Assembly (NCBI GenBank): GCA_913774355.1
Contig: CAJYGB010000043.1
Span: forward strand, 1 to 64,000
Source of the DNA: an uncultured Chryseobacterium sp.
GTDB taxonomy: Bacteria; Bacteroidota; Bacteroidia; Flavobacteriales; Weeksellaceae
Direction of reading: 5' to 3'
DNA: 64,000 nt
The notes beneath the pieces are model-generated. The model was not told the origin of the DNA. It did no database searches and saw nothing but the letters and a program-made list of their open reading frames with translations. The position numbers were made by a program, and so were the translations under genes. Shown here in pieces: positions 15,101 to 23,811 of this stretch. Position 1 is the first letter of the stretch. Each line of letters opens with the position of its first letter.

Positions 15101-15649
15101 ATGAATTACTCTTACAAAGGTAAAATATTAATTTCCACACCTGACATTTCCGGCGATATTTTTTCCCGATCGGTAGTGCTTGTTGTTGAGCACAATGAAA
15201 ATGGTGCTTTCGGTTTAATATTGAATAAAAAGAACAGCCAGATGAGCAGTAAGTTCAAGGATTTTTTTGATTTTAAAATCGAAGTGTATGATGGAGGACC
15301 GGTGGAAAATGACAAAGTTTTCTTTATAGTAAAAGGCAAGAAAGTTACCGAAATTTACACGGAAATAACTTCTGAATTTTATCTTACGGAAGATATCGAA
15401 AACATTATCAGTGCCGTTCTAAACGGGGAGCTGGATATTAACGATGTAAAGATATTTTCCGGATATTCCGGATGGACAGCGTTGCAACTCGACGGCGAGA
15501 TCCAGCGGAAAGTGTGGACCGTAGTGGATGTCTACAATCTTGATTACACTCTGCCGAATGACCAGACCTTATGGAAATCGATTATGCAGAATCTTGGCGG
15601 TGAATACCTGCTGTGGGCCAATTCTCCTGAAGATATTTCACTGAATTAA
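15101..15649 (+). CDS. YqgE/AlgH family protein
   Basis: A 182-residue cytosolic protein. The UPF0301 pattern is clear: K-G-K-I-L-I-S-T-P, F-S-R-S-V-V-L-V-V-E-H, G-A-F-G-L-I-L-N-K, then Y-D-G-G-P-V near 64-69, and F-S-G-Y-S-G-W near 126-132. The biochemical role is unresolved; AlgH in Pseudomonas affects alginate genes. The ATG at 15101 was chosen because the open frame upstream is antisense to pdxH and has no similarity to the family. Confidence 0.92.
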   Translation: MNYSYKGKILISTPDISGDIFSRSVVLVVEHNENGAFGLILNKKNSQMSSKFKDFFDFKIEVYDGGPVENDKVFFIVKGKKVTEIYTEITSEFYLTEDIENIISAVLNGELDINDVKIFSGYSGWTALQLDGEIQRKVWTVVDVYNLDYTLPNDQTLWKSIMQNLGGEYLLWANSPEDISLN

Positions 15650-15753
15650 AATTTATCTTGCAAGCTGAATAAAAATTTAACAAATTTTAAGAATCCATTA
15701 ACTAAGTTTAAGCCTGGAATTGCCGTTATTTGTTAAACCAAAATCTCAGCGAT

Positions 15754-16335
15754 ATGAAAGGAATAAAACTATTGGCTTTAGCCGCTTTTTCAGCAGCATT
15801 TTTATCCTTTACCCCTGAAAATAAAAAGCTAATCGTAATCGATGCCGGCCATGGCGGAAACGATATGGGAGCCCATCGAAACGGGATTTATGAGAAAGAT
15901 ATTGTCCTCAGCATCGGAAAAGAGATCCAAAAATTCAATGCTACCCAAAGTAAATATGAAGTTATCTTGACCCGCGATAGCGATACCGACCTCCCGCTGA
16001 GCGAGCGCACCATATTTATTAATCAGCTTCATCCTGAACTGGTTATTTCTTTGCACATCAACAGCAGTGCCGACCGTCATTCTACACAGGAAGGCCCGGA
16101 AATATACACGCAGAATACAGAAAATTCAAAAAAACTTGCCGAAAGAATTTCCAGAAAGTTCAATGTTCAGAAGATCGAAGATAGAAACCTTCATATTTTA
16201 AGAGAATCCAAAGTTCCTGCGGTCATTATGGAATTGGGATTTGTCAATAATCCAAAAGATGAAACCTATATGAGCAGCGAAGCAGGCCAAAAGGAAATTG
16301 CCCGGAAACTAACAGAAGTCTTCAAAGAATATTAA
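15754..16335 (+). CDS. N-acetylmuramoyl-L-alanine amidase (Amidase_3)
   Basis: A 193-residue exported zinc amidase that cuts the stem peptide from peptidoglycan. A signal peptide spans about residues 1-20 (M-K-G-I-K-L-L-A-L-A-A-F-S-A-A). Zinc ligands are visible: H in D-A-G-H-G-G-N-D (about 34-41), E in G-I-Y-E-K-D and H in S-L-H-I-N-S (about 98-103). The catalytic Glu lies in I-M-E-L-G-F near 158-163. ATG 15754 is preferred over an upstream TTG because it starts exactly at the signal peptide. It has its own terminator. Confidence 0.92.
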   Translation: MKGIKLLALAAFSAAFLSFTPENKKLIVIDAGHGGNDMGAHRNGIYEKDIVLSIGKEIQKFNATQSKYEVILTRDSDTDLPLSERTIFINQLHPELVISLHINSSADRHSTQEGPEIYTQNTENSKKLAERISRKFNVQKIEDRNLHILRESKVPAVIMELGFVNNPKDETYMSSEAGQKEIARKLTEVFKEY

Positions 16336-16363
16336 GATAACAAATTCTGACCTGTTCAGAATA

Positions 16364-16403
16364 AAACCCGGTAAAGGACTGTGATACGTTGTTTACCGGG
16401 TTT
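16364..16403 (+). terminator. Terminator of the amidase gene
   Basis: A 12-bp stem, AAACCCGGTAAA / TTTACCGGGTTT, encloses a 16-nt loop. It begins 28 nt past the stop codon. Confidence 0.8.
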
Positions 16404-16598
16404 GTCAATTTAGAGTGATATATATTATTGATTTAGAACTTTGTTGTTGTCTAGAAAGGATCTTACAAAATATCTGTCACAAATAATAACTCCACTTTTA
16501 GAATAGCATGGGATTAAAAAAATTAATAATTTGTTCATAAATAATTTTTGGTACCACAAAAATTTACATATTTTTGCTCTGTTAAAAAATTAATTACA

Positions 16599-17791
16599 AT
16601 GAAAAAAACTCTAATCATGAGCTTGGTTGTCGGCTCATTATTTTCTTCTTGTTCTTCGGAAAGAGAATTTGACACTGAAGCAAATTATAAATCAAATGCA
16701 AAAATATCAGCTAAAGGACGTGAATCCGTTTGTGATTTCTTTGAAAATTCTACCGCAAGTACTGTTATTCCAGGCATAAAAGCTGTCAATTTAGATACAG
16801 TCTCGCTACTTCATGCCAAAACAACATCTTAGTATTTCCTACATTGCAGGATTATGAAACAGCTATTGTAAAATTAGATCAGCAGATTGAAGATTACAAT
16901 GATGCTTTTGATCAGCAAACTGCCGGTATGACAGATGAAGAAGCAGATGATTATGCTGAATCAGTGGGTTTTGATGAAAATCAGCCACTAATTGATTTTG
17001 AAAAAGATCTGCATTTTTGCTCCCTGAGACAATACCTGGCCGAACTGGATGATACGTGGCTAGATCAACAAGGTGACGGAGCATGGGATTTAAATACGGC
17101 TCCTGATGAATATTATATAGACGATGAAACAGAAAGGGCATTATTAAGCTTAGGTTCAGAATTTATTGTTGGTGACTGTAAAAACGGTTATACGCTTTAT
17201 AAAAGATATGATTGGGGATACGCAAGTTTTCCTATCAATGATATCGGAACAGCAACTGATATTCTGACTGCCTTAAACAACATTACCAACCCTACACAAC
17301 AACCGATCAATATTGTCGGAGCTACTCAAGGACAAGTATCACAAGCTGTAGAGCCTTATAAAGATTCAGGGGTAACCGTTGTTGCTACTGTCCCTGCTCC
17401 ACAAGGCGGTTATTGCCACAGTGAGATTAAAGATAAAGGTGAACATTTATTTAGTTCTGAAAGGAGAATAATGTGGAAGCATAAGTTTAAAGATGCTCAT
17501 TTCCCTAATTTTTCAGGACAAACATTAATGAAAACTTTTACAAAATCATTTAGAAAGAAGAAAGGAAAGTGGAAAAAATTTAAAGCTACTATTTTTACAG
17601 GTTTTTATGGAAAAACGGCAACAGCTTATCAATGCAACGATTATGGTGACCAACCATTAACCGGCAAAGAAAGAAGGAGGAAAAAAGTTAAAAAAAGAGA
17701 ATATATACTTGGGGATTTGGCCGTGAAACAGAATGTATTTTTTAGTGTACATAAACAAGAAGGAAATTCTTATCAAAATGAAGTGTATTAA
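16599..17791 (+). pseudogene. Secreted lipoprotein gene interrupted by a frameshift
   Basis: The 5' part starts at ATG 16599 with a lipoprotein signal peptide (M-K-K-T-L-I-M-S-L-V, lipobox F-S-S-C around residues 17-20). It runs in one frame to TAG 16830-16832. The second frame, open from before 16802 to 17791, continues in lipoprotein style (I-L-V-F-P-T-L-Q-D-Y-E-T-A) and carries about 315 further residues. Joining the frames near 16815-16830 (CCAAAACAAC) would give a protein of about 397 residues. No enzyme family is recognised. The C-terminal part is rich in Lys/Arg (R-K-K-K-G-K-W-K-K-F). A true pseudogene, a slippage site or a sequencing error are all possible. Confidence 0.55.
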
Positions 17792-18350
17792 TATAAATAA
17801 AAACATTGAGAGCAAGTCTCTCAATGTTTTGTTTTTGTTTTTAACAATCTTTGCATATTCACAACAATACCCTTTAAAATACGGTGTAAAAGCAGGCTGG
17901 AACTACTCTAATGTAAACGCAATAGATGAAAACGGTGAGCCGTCAGGATATTTAAGCGATATTATTGATGAAGCCTATGCAGGTTTTGTTTTGGAAAAGC
18001 AAATTTCCAGGAAATCATATCTGCAAGTTGCTCCTACTGTCTCATATACGGAATCAGTAACCTTTGTTGAGTTACCTATATATTACAAACATGATTTTTA
18101 CAGAAAATTTTCATTTGTAATAGGCCCGAAACTCAATTATATTCCGGATGAACAGTATAATAATTTTTATTATTTCCGCAGAAGATTTGGCATCAGTGGA
18201 GACATCGGGTTGAACTATAAAATATCCGATCATTTTACTTTGGAAGGAAGCTTTTCAAAAGGATTCACCAAACAGTTTGATCAATTGATATTAACTTATT
18301 ACCATGCGCGGCGGGATGTTTACAGAATTGGATTAATTTATTTCTTCTGA
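17778..18350 (+). CDS. Outer-membrane beta-barrel protein (porin-like)
   Basis: A 190-residue protein. The region around residues 13-28 is a signal peptide (L-F-L-F-L-T-I-F-A-Y-S-Q cleavage region). The mature part alternates polar and aromatic residues in the OMP_b-brl style: G-V-K-A-G-W-N-Y-S-N-V near 35-45, then repeated Y-x-Q-V-x-P-x-V-S-Y strands, ending in Y-R-I-G-L-I-Y-F-F with the C-terminal Phe typical of BAM substrates. The start overlaps the end of the frameshifted lipoprotein gene by 14 nt, so the two form one transcription unit. Confidence 0.75.
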   Translation: MKCININKNIESKSLNVLFLFLTIFAYSQQYPLKYGVKAGWNYSNVNAIDENGEPSGYLSDIIDEAYAGFVLEKQISRKSYLQVAPTVSYTESVTFVELPIYYKHDFYRKFSFVIGPKLNYIPDEQYNNFYYFRRRFGISGDIGLNYKISDHFTLEGSFSKGFTKQFDQLILTYYHARRDVYRIGLIYFF

Positions 18351-18369
18351 CATTTTTCATCGCATCAAA

Positions 18370-18394
18370 AAACCCGACAATCTCTGCCGGGTTT
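18370..18394. terminator. Bidirectional terminator
   Basis: AAACCCG / CGGGTTT stem between the convergent barrel-protein and class IV aminotransferase-like genes, flanked by A-run and T-run. Confidence 0.7.
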
Positions 18395-18423
18395 CATTTA
18401 TTTAAAATTTATGAAAATGTTCA

Positions 18424-19236
18424 CTATAAAAAACTGTTTCTCCAGTTTTCCGTCAGTTCTTTGAGACGGGTATTTCCAAAGGTTTTATTCCTGATTTTGC
18501 CCACGGTGAAAATTCCTTTTTCATCGGAAATCAACAGGATCTCTTCAGCTTTTTGAGATTCAAAAGCAATGATCTCATGCTCCTGGATATCGGCAAGGTT
18601 GTTCTTATGCAGGAAGGTTACAAAATTTTCCATCAAAGGCGAAATGTAAGCTCCTTCAGTCTGTTTAGGGATTTTAATAACGTTTCCTTCCAGAAAAAGC
18701 AGATTTCCAAAAGTCGTACGGGCAATCCTTTTATTAGGATTCAGGAGAATTACATCATCCAGGTCATTTTCCTGGGCATAAATCTCCCCGTAAATGTTTT
18801 CCGGGCTATGAACACGGATATTGCTTAAAAGGTTATTATTAACGTTAATTTCCTTTATTAAATCAAGCTCCAAAGGTCTTTCTTGAACCGCCAGTACATC
18901 TGCCGTTTCAGCGATTTCATAAAAATAAGAAACCGAAGACTTCGATAAAGTGATGCCATCCGTATTCCGGAAAACCAGGAAGTTGACGATTCCGTCCTGG
19001 ATCCCTTTTCCTTCGATTATCTCCGTTCTGAAAAGTGACTGGAAAAATTCCAGGGTATAGCTTAAAGGGATGTTCAGCCTCATTTTCCGCATGGAAGCCA
19101 TCAGGAAGAAATAACACTCTTCATCCATGATCAGCTTACCATTCCTGATAAAAAATGAAACCTTTACCGCATCTCCTGAAAGGAAAGCCCTGTTCCGTAC
19201 CGCTATTTCGTCTGATGTAAAATATTGATTGTCCAC
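18424..19236 (-). CDS. Class IV aminotransferase-like protein, apparently lacking the PLP lysine
   Basis: A 270-residue fold-type IV protein related to PabC/BCAT/D-amino-acid transaminases. The N-terminal R-N-R-A-F-L-S-G-D-A-V (about 14-24) and the later D-D-V-I-L-L-N near 158-164, followed by F-G-N-L-L-F near 174-179, match the family. The Lys that binds PLP should lie in the N-I-R-V-H-S-P segment, but residue 141 is Arg. The acidic residue of the T-E-x-x-x-N motif is also changed (A-R-T-T-F-G-N). The alignment was made by eye. It may be a non-catalytic member or have altered chemistry. Confidence 0.65.
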   Translation of the reverse strand: MDNQYFTSDEIAVRNRAFLSGDAVKVSFFIRNGKLIMDEECYFFLMASMRKMRLNIPLSYTLEFFQSLFRTEIIEGKGIQDGIVNFLVFRNTDGITLSKSSVSYFYEIAETADVLAVQERPLELDLIKEINVNNNLLSNIRVHSPENIYGEIYAQENDLDDVILLNPNKRIARTTFGNLLFLEGNVIKIPKQTEGAYISPLMENFVTFLHKNNLADIQEHEIIAFESQKAEEILLISDEKGIFTVGKIRNKTFGNTRLKELTENWRNSFL

Positions 19237-19265
19237 TTGTTTCTGATTTCTTTATAAAAAAATAA

Positions 19266-19283
19266 TGAACGATAAATCGTTCA
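19266..19283 (-). terminator. Terminator of the START-like gene
   Basis: TGAACGAT / ATCGTTCA, an 8-bp perfect stem with a 2-nt loop. Read leftward it is followed by a U-rich tract. It lies 30 nt past the stop of the 19313-19699 gene. Confidence 0.65.
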
Positions 19284-19312
19284 TCAGTTTTATCATGCAG
19301 TACAGCCTACGT

Positions 19313-19699
19313 TTAGGCAGCACCTAGTTTAATTCTAAGGTTTTCAATAAGGTTTTCCCAATACATGGCGTTTTCATTTTCATCACCTTCCTCACAGAAG
19401 TCGGTAATGTTAAGGGAAAGATCTTCGGTAATATCGTCAATGGTGATCGTCATTTCAAAGAAATTTTTCGTTCCTTCATCTTCTTCCCAACGGAAACGCA
19501 CAAAGCCTTCAGGCTTATACCTGATCAGCGTTGCCTTCTCAGCAGGTCCTCCGCCCCAGCTGAAAAAGAAGTCATCCCCTTTCTCTGTTACCTCATCCGC
19601 AAACCATTCAGACAACCCCTCCGCAGTCGCCAGATATTCGTATAAAATCTCTGAAAGACAGTGCATTGGGAATTCGTAATGGACTTTATGTTTCGCCAT
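19313..19699 (-). CDS. START-like / AHSA1-type SRPBCC protein
   Basis: A 128-residue single-domain protein. The pattern L-S-E-W-F-A-D-E-V near residues 29-37, followed by F-x-W-G-G, then F-V-R-F-R-W-E-E-D and a C-terminal helix W-E-N-L-I-E-N-L, is the activator-of-Hsp90-like SRPBCC fold. The ligand is unknown. ATG 19699 was chosen because the longer frame starts with a poorly conserved segment. It is followed by the class IV aminotransferase-like gene on the same strand. Confidence 0.75.
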   Translation of the reverse strand: MAKHKVHYEFPMHCLSEILYEYLATAEGLSEWFADEVTEKGDDFFFSWGGGPAEKATLIRYKPEGFVRFRWEEDEGTKNFFEMTITIDDITEDLSLNITDFCEEGDENENAMYWENLIENLRIKLGAA

Positions 19700-19856
19700 A
19701 TATCTTTGTTTTAATCGTCCCGCAATATATAAATTAATTTTTTTATTACACAAAAATGTATTTATTTTTTTACATAATCTTTATGATATTTGTCAGAGAT
19801 TTTTACATAAATGTTTAATAATAAATTCAGGAAAATCCGCCAGTTGCTCCCAATGA

Positions 19857-19883
19857 AAAAACGCTTCTGTGCAAAGCGTTTTT
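19857..19883. terminator. Terminator of the class III aminotransferase gene
   Basis: AAAAACGCTT / AAGCGTTTTT, a 10-bp perfect stem with a 7-nt loop, 6 nt past the minus-strand stop. It can act in both directions. Confidence 0.85.
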
Positions 19884-19888
19884 CCATT

Positions 19889-21064
19889 TTAATTTTCGTT
19901 CAATATCTCAATAATGATCCTGCAGCCCTCTTCAATCTCCTCCCTGGAAATGTTGAGCGGCGGGGAAATCCTCAGATATTCATTCCTGTAAAGCTGCCAG
20001 AAAACGATAAGGCCCTTGTCCATACATCGTTTAGCTACATCGAGGGTATATTCCGGCGATCCAAGATTTACGGCCAGCATCAGGCCTTTGCCATTAATAT
20101 TTTTAATGTTGGGATGCACCAGCAATGTCCTATACAATTGTTCTTTTTCTTCCACTTCATCCATCAGCCCGCTTTCCAGTACTTCCTGTAAAGTAGCCAG
20201 GCTGGATGCGGCGATCAGCGGATTTCCGCCAAAAGTGGTAATATGCCCCAGCTTCGGAGAATGGGATAAGGTTTCCATAATTTCTCTCGAACTCATAAAG
20301 GCGCCTACCGGAACACCTCCGCCCATGCCTTTTCCCATTACGAGGATATCCGGAACAATTCCGAAATGTTCAAAAGAAAAAAGCTTGCCGGTCCTGCCGA
20401 ATCCAGGCTGTATTTCGTCGAGGATCAGCAAAGCACCCACTTCCTCGCATCTTTTCTTTAATTTAATTAAATATTCCTTATCCGGAACAAGAAAGCCTGC
20501 TGCTCCCTGAATGGTTTCCATGATGACACAGGCCGTTTTCTCCGTGACTTTATTAAGGTCATGTTCATTATTGAATTCAATGAAAGAAACCATTGGCAGC
20601 AAAGGACGGAATTCCCTTTTGTGGAATTCATTTCCGGAAACGCTCAGCGCGCCGTGCGTATTCCCATGGTATGAGTTTTTGAAGGAAACGATCTCTTCTC
20701 TTCCGGTATATCTTTTGGCGAGCTTCAGGCTTCCATCGATCGCTTCTGCCCCACTGTTCACCAGATAGGTAATTTCCAGGGGATCAGGGGTAGCTTCGGC
20801 CAGCAGCCTGCACAGCGCAACCGGTTTTTCCTGAGCATATTCTCCGTAGACCATGACGTGAAGATATTTTTCTGCCTGCTGCTTTATAGCTTCAACGATT
20901 TTCGGATGCGAATGCCCCAATGTATTTGCGGAAACCCCGGCTACAAAATCCAGGTACTTTCTTCCGTCTTTACCGTAAATGTAGCTTCCTTCCGCTCTCT
21001 CAACTTCAAAACCTGCGGCAAATGGTGTCGTCTGAGCCTGATAGGTAAAAAAATCTTTTTGCAT
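19889..21064 (-). CDS. Class III (ornithine/acetylornithine-like) aminotransferase
   Basis: A 391-residue PLP enzyme. The PLP phosphate loop is N-S-G-A-E-A-I (about 105-111), D-E-I-Q-P-G-F-G-R-T-G near 219-229 carries the PLP-ring Asp, and V-M-G-K-G-M-G-G-G near 244-252 holds the catalytic Lys. T-F-G-G-N-P near 277-282 is the usual dimer loop. The acceptor cannot be set from sequence alone: argD, rocD and diaminopimelate-type enzymes are all possible, and no arginine gene is adjacent. A -7 box TAGCTTTG at 21088-21095 gives a leader of about 20-25 nt. Confidence 0.88.
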   Translation of the reverse strand: MQKDFFTYQAQTTPFAAGFEVERAEGSYIYGKDGRKYLDFVAGVSANTLGHSHPKIVEAIKQQAEKYLHVMVYGEYAQEKPVALCRLLAEATPDPLEITYLVNSGAEAIDGSLKLAKRYTGREEIVSFKNSYHGNTHGALSVSGNEFHKREFRPLLPMVSFIEFNNEHDLNKVTEKTACVIMETIQGAAGFLVPDKEYLIKLKKRCEEVGALLILDEIQPGFGRTGKLFSFEHFGIVPDILVMGKGMGGGVPVGAFMSSREIMETLSHSPKLGHITTFGGNPLIAASSLATLQEVLESGLMDEVEEKEQLYRTLLVHPNIKNINGKGLMLAVNLGSPEYTLDVAKRCMDKGLIVFWQLYRNEYLRISPPLNISREEIEEGCRIIIEILNEN

Positions 21065-21134
21065 GTCTGTTTCCTGAAAAATTTAAGCAAAGCTAAAAAA
21101 CATTCGCCATATGCAGAAATAATCCCGATAGAAT

Positions 21135-21168
21135 AAAAAAATCGCTTACAGTAAATCCTGTAAGCGAT
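21135..21168 (-). terminator. Orphan minus-strand terminator
   Basis: ATCGCTTACAG / CTGTAAGCGAT, an 11-bp perfect stem, loop TAAATC. It is followed leftward by six or more U. It lies 350 nt from the nearest upstream gene end, which already has its own terminator. Confidence 0.75.
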
Positions 21169-21446
21169 ACCACCAAATCACAAAATATTAATATAGTTTT
21201 CGTATATTTTCTATGATAAATATATAGAAAAATTTAGATAAAAATACACATTCAGTAAAAAATATTTTATTTTTATAATGATATCCTACTTCAATTCATT
21301 AATCCATGAATATTTTCCAATCCTAAAACCCTTTTGTAATAAGCTTTCCGCCTTCACTTATTTTTGAAAAATTTATAATTAAATTTTTATCATTTGAGTT
21401 AAAAAAAGTCCGTAAAGATTTATCAACACAGTATTTTTATAAAAAT

Positions 21447-21479
21447 AATTCACCATTTCCCTTAAGAAAATGGTGAATT
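21447..21479 (-). terminator. Terminator of the fur/OstA-like transcript
   Basis: AATTCACCATTT / AAATGGTGAATT, a 12-bp perfect stem with a 9-nt loop and a U-rich tract on the left. It is 38 nt past the OstA-like stop codon. Confidence 0.8.
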
Positions 21480-21517
21480 GATTCCTTTTTTTAACCGCTT
21501 ATCCGGTGATAAACGAG

Positions 21518-23278
21518 CTATCTTCGGGTCCGTTTAGGCTTTTTAGCTTCTTCTTTGGCCTTTTCTTTTGCTACCGCTTCCTGTGCTTTATCGTATAAAG
21601 TATTGTCGGATTCGTATTTTATTTCTTCGTAATTTGGTGTATCGACCAAGATATCCTGCCATTTGAGTATACGGTCTTTCGTATTCCAGTTAAAGTCGGG
21701 GAATTTACGTTTTTCCGGCTCGATCATGCTCATCGGATAGGTATCCGATGCAGCACCAATGTTACACTCTACTACATACAGGAGCTTTTCCTCGAACACG
21801 GCGTCAATAATTCCACAGGAAGTCAGGGAAATTCCTACTCTTTCCTTCTCACCGGTCTGCTTGTTTTCGTCATCCGAATATGAGATTGCCTGTGCATTTC
21901 CGATTACTTTGGCTTCTTTAATATTATTGTCCGGTCCGTAATACACCGTCATCAGCTTTCCTTTTACCTGGTTGAATTCATCTTTCAGGTTCAAAGAATC
22001 TACCTTACTGATGGCAAAGGCATTTCCGATTACCTTTAACGAGTCAATGTTTTCGTTCTGGGTATTGAAATAAGCTTCCACTTTATCGCCCGTTACCTGT
22101 TTGCCGTTACTCCAGAGGATCGGATCAGTGTACATGTGCAGAACGCCGTCGGTTTCATTAAAGGCTATGGAATCTGCCCTGCCCTGGGCATTCGATTTAT
22201 AGAACCTTCCTTTCCGGAAAGCTCTTAAAAAACTTTTCTTGACTTTAATATCTGCAGAATCCGGCCGCTGAAAGGAGATAATTTTTTCCGCCGCAAAATA
22301 CATTGAATCTTTTTCCAGCGCTTTTACAGCATATGGATTTTTAGTCATCATGGCAGAATCTTTCTTCTCAAAAATTTCTCCGTAACCGCCTTTGATCCAT
22401 CTTCTTTCATTAGGATCATCGAGGGTTACGTTTCCTGTGGCTTTTCCGAAACCGGTCAGCTGGTTATAGTACATTTCATCGCCGGTAAGGATCTTGTCAT
22501 TATAATAAACCCTGGAGTTCTTATAAAGAAAAGCCTCCTTTGTGTTCGTATTATAGTTCCCTTTGTCGGTAACGATACGGTTCTTCGGATTTTTTTTATT
22601 GATAATGGTTGTAGGACCATTAATATTCACGATGTTGGTGTTCTGGTTCTGCACTACATTGTCACCTTCCAACGTATACTGATTGTCTTCAATTTTCACT
22701 CTTCCGGTAAGATCAATTGTTCTCGTTGCCAGATAGTAGGTTCCTGATTTTGAATAAGTCGTGCTTTTGCCATCATTAATGGTTCCTCCGGTATTGTAAT
22801 AGGCCTGATTTGAAATCCTGTCATAATACATGGTTTCAGTTTTGATGACAGTTCCTTTCGGATCGGTAAGCACAACATTTTTCCGGGCAATCCCTTTCTG
22901 TGTGTTTCCGTCATATTCCATTTCGTCGGCCGTAATTACGGAGCCGTCGGCATTCTGAAGCTTCACGTTTCCGATAGCCTTGATGAAATTCTGCTCTTCG
23001 TAAACAATCACAAGATCCGCATTCAGCAGAGAACCCTGATGGGAAAACTGCACGTTTCCTACAAAGTAATTATTGCCCTCGTATTTATCGTCCTTGCGCA
23101 ATTCATCGGAATGAATATGCTTCACTTTTTCTGCAGGGGCTGCATTTTTCTGAGGCGTTGCAGGGGTAAAATAAGGGTCTTTCTGGAATGGCTTCGGCTG
23201 TTCCTGTGAAAAGACAAACGACGAAATAAAGACCGATATAAGAAATACCAGCTTTAGCGGAAATGATAGATTAGTCAT
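21518..23278 (-). CDS. OstA-like protein (LptA/LptD N-terminal family), LPS transport
   Basis: A 586-residue exported protein. A signal peptide spans about residues 1-24 (L-K-L-V-F-L-I-S-V-F-I-S-S-F-V-F-S). Repeated beta-jellyroll motifs typical of OstA follow: G-N-V-Q-F-S-H-Q-G-S-L-L-N-A-D near 70-85, L-Q-N-A-D-G-S-V-I-T-A-D-E-M near 107-120, and later G-N-V-T-L-D-D. The C-terminus is a Lys/Glu-rich tail (K-E-K-A-K-E-E-A-K-K). It likely forms part of the periplasmic LPS bridge. The ATG at 23278 overlaps the fur stop in ATGACTAA, which suggests coupled translation. Confidence 0.85.
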   Translation of the reverse strand: MTNLSFPLKLVFLISVFISSFVFSQEQPKPFQKDPYFTPATPQKNAAPAEKVKHIHSDELRKDDKYEGNNYFVGNVQFSHQGSLLNADLVIVYEEQNFIKAIGNVKLQNADGSVITADEMEYDGNTQKGIARKNVVLTDPKGTVIKTETMYYDRISNQAYYNTGGTINDGKSTTYSKSGTYYLATRTIDLTGRVKIEDNQYTLEGDNVVQNQNTNIVNINGPTTIINKKNPKNRIVTDKGNYNTNTKEAFLYKNSRVYYNDKILTGDEMYYNQLTGFGKATGNVTLDDPNERRWIKGGYGEIFEKKDSAMMTKNPYAVKALEKDSMYFAAEKIISFQRPDSADIKVKKSFLRAFRKGRFYKSNAQGRADSIAFNETDGVLHMYTDPILWSNGKQVTGDKVEAYFNTQNENIDSLKVIGNAFAISKVDSLNLKDEFNQVKGKLMTVYYGPDNNIKEAKVIGNAQAISYSDDENKQTGEKERVGISLTSCGIIDAVFEEKLLYVVECNIGAASDTYPMSMIEPEKRKFPDFNWNTKDRILKWQDILVDTPNYEEIKYESDNTLYDKAQEAVAKEKAKEEAKKPKRTRR

Positions 23279-23747
23279 TCTTAGTGCCATAAAAATACAG
23301 CGAATGGGAATCAATTTTTACGCCGAATGCTTCTTCAATAGCTTCTTTGATTCCCTGGATTCTAGGATCGCAGAATTCGATGATTTCTTCAATTTCCTTG
23401 TCGGAATCTTTTTTATAGATCACCAGGTGATCATGCTGTTTATCAAAATAAGATTTCTCATAAGATGAGGACGTCAGCGTTTTTTCCCCGAACTGGTGCT
23501 TACGGATCAGTCCCGCATCCAGGAAGATCTCAATGGTATTGTAAATGGTTGCCTTGGAAACATGGTATTTTTTCTGCAGCATCAACAGGTACAGATCATC
23601 CACATTGAAGTGATGATCCATACTGTAAATTTCTTCTAATATTGTATATCTTTCCGGCGTGTTCCTAAAACCTTTTTCCAGTAAATAGTTTCTTAAAACG
23701 TCCTTTATAAGTGCGATATTTTTTTCTTTCTGTATCGTATCCATCAA
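23271..23747 (-). CDS. Fur family transcriptional regulator without the CxxC zinc motif
   Basis: A 158-residue regulator. The N-terminal winged helix is clear: F-R-N-T-P-E-R-Y-T-I-L (about 22-32) and V-S-K-A-T-I-Y-N-T-I (about 64-73). The regulatory metal region H-D-H-L-V near 107-111 is kept. The structural zinc Cys pairs of classical Fur are absent: Y-K-K-D replaces C-x-x-C, and the tail G-T-K-N-D replaces the final Cys. It may therefore sense metal or peroxide differently. A -7 box TAAATTTG is at 23760-23767. It overlaps the downstream OstA-like gene by 8 nt. Confidence 0.88.
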   Translation of the reverse strand: MMDTIQKEKNIALIKDVLRNYLLEKGFRNTPERYTILEEIYSMDHHFNVDDLYLLMLQKKYHVSKATIYNTIEIFLDAGLIRKHQFGEKTLTSSSYEKSYFDKQHDHLVIYKKDSDKEIEEIIEFCDPRIQGIKEAIEEAFGVKIDSHSLYFYGTKND

Positions 23748-23811
23748 AAAATTTATCTACAAATTTATTGATTTTTATTTAAATACTTATGGTCTGCCGG
23801 TGTTAAAGAAT

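Larger units (their letters stand above)
21065..21517. other. 453-nt intergenic region with two minus-strand terminators
   Basis: The right edge (21447-21479) carries the terminator of the OstA-like gene. A second strong hairpin with a U-tract lies at 21135-21168, although no gene is visible between them. The 280 bases in between are AT-rich and have no convincing open frame on either strand. The promoter of the class III aminotransferase gene lies at the left edge. Confidence 0.6.
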
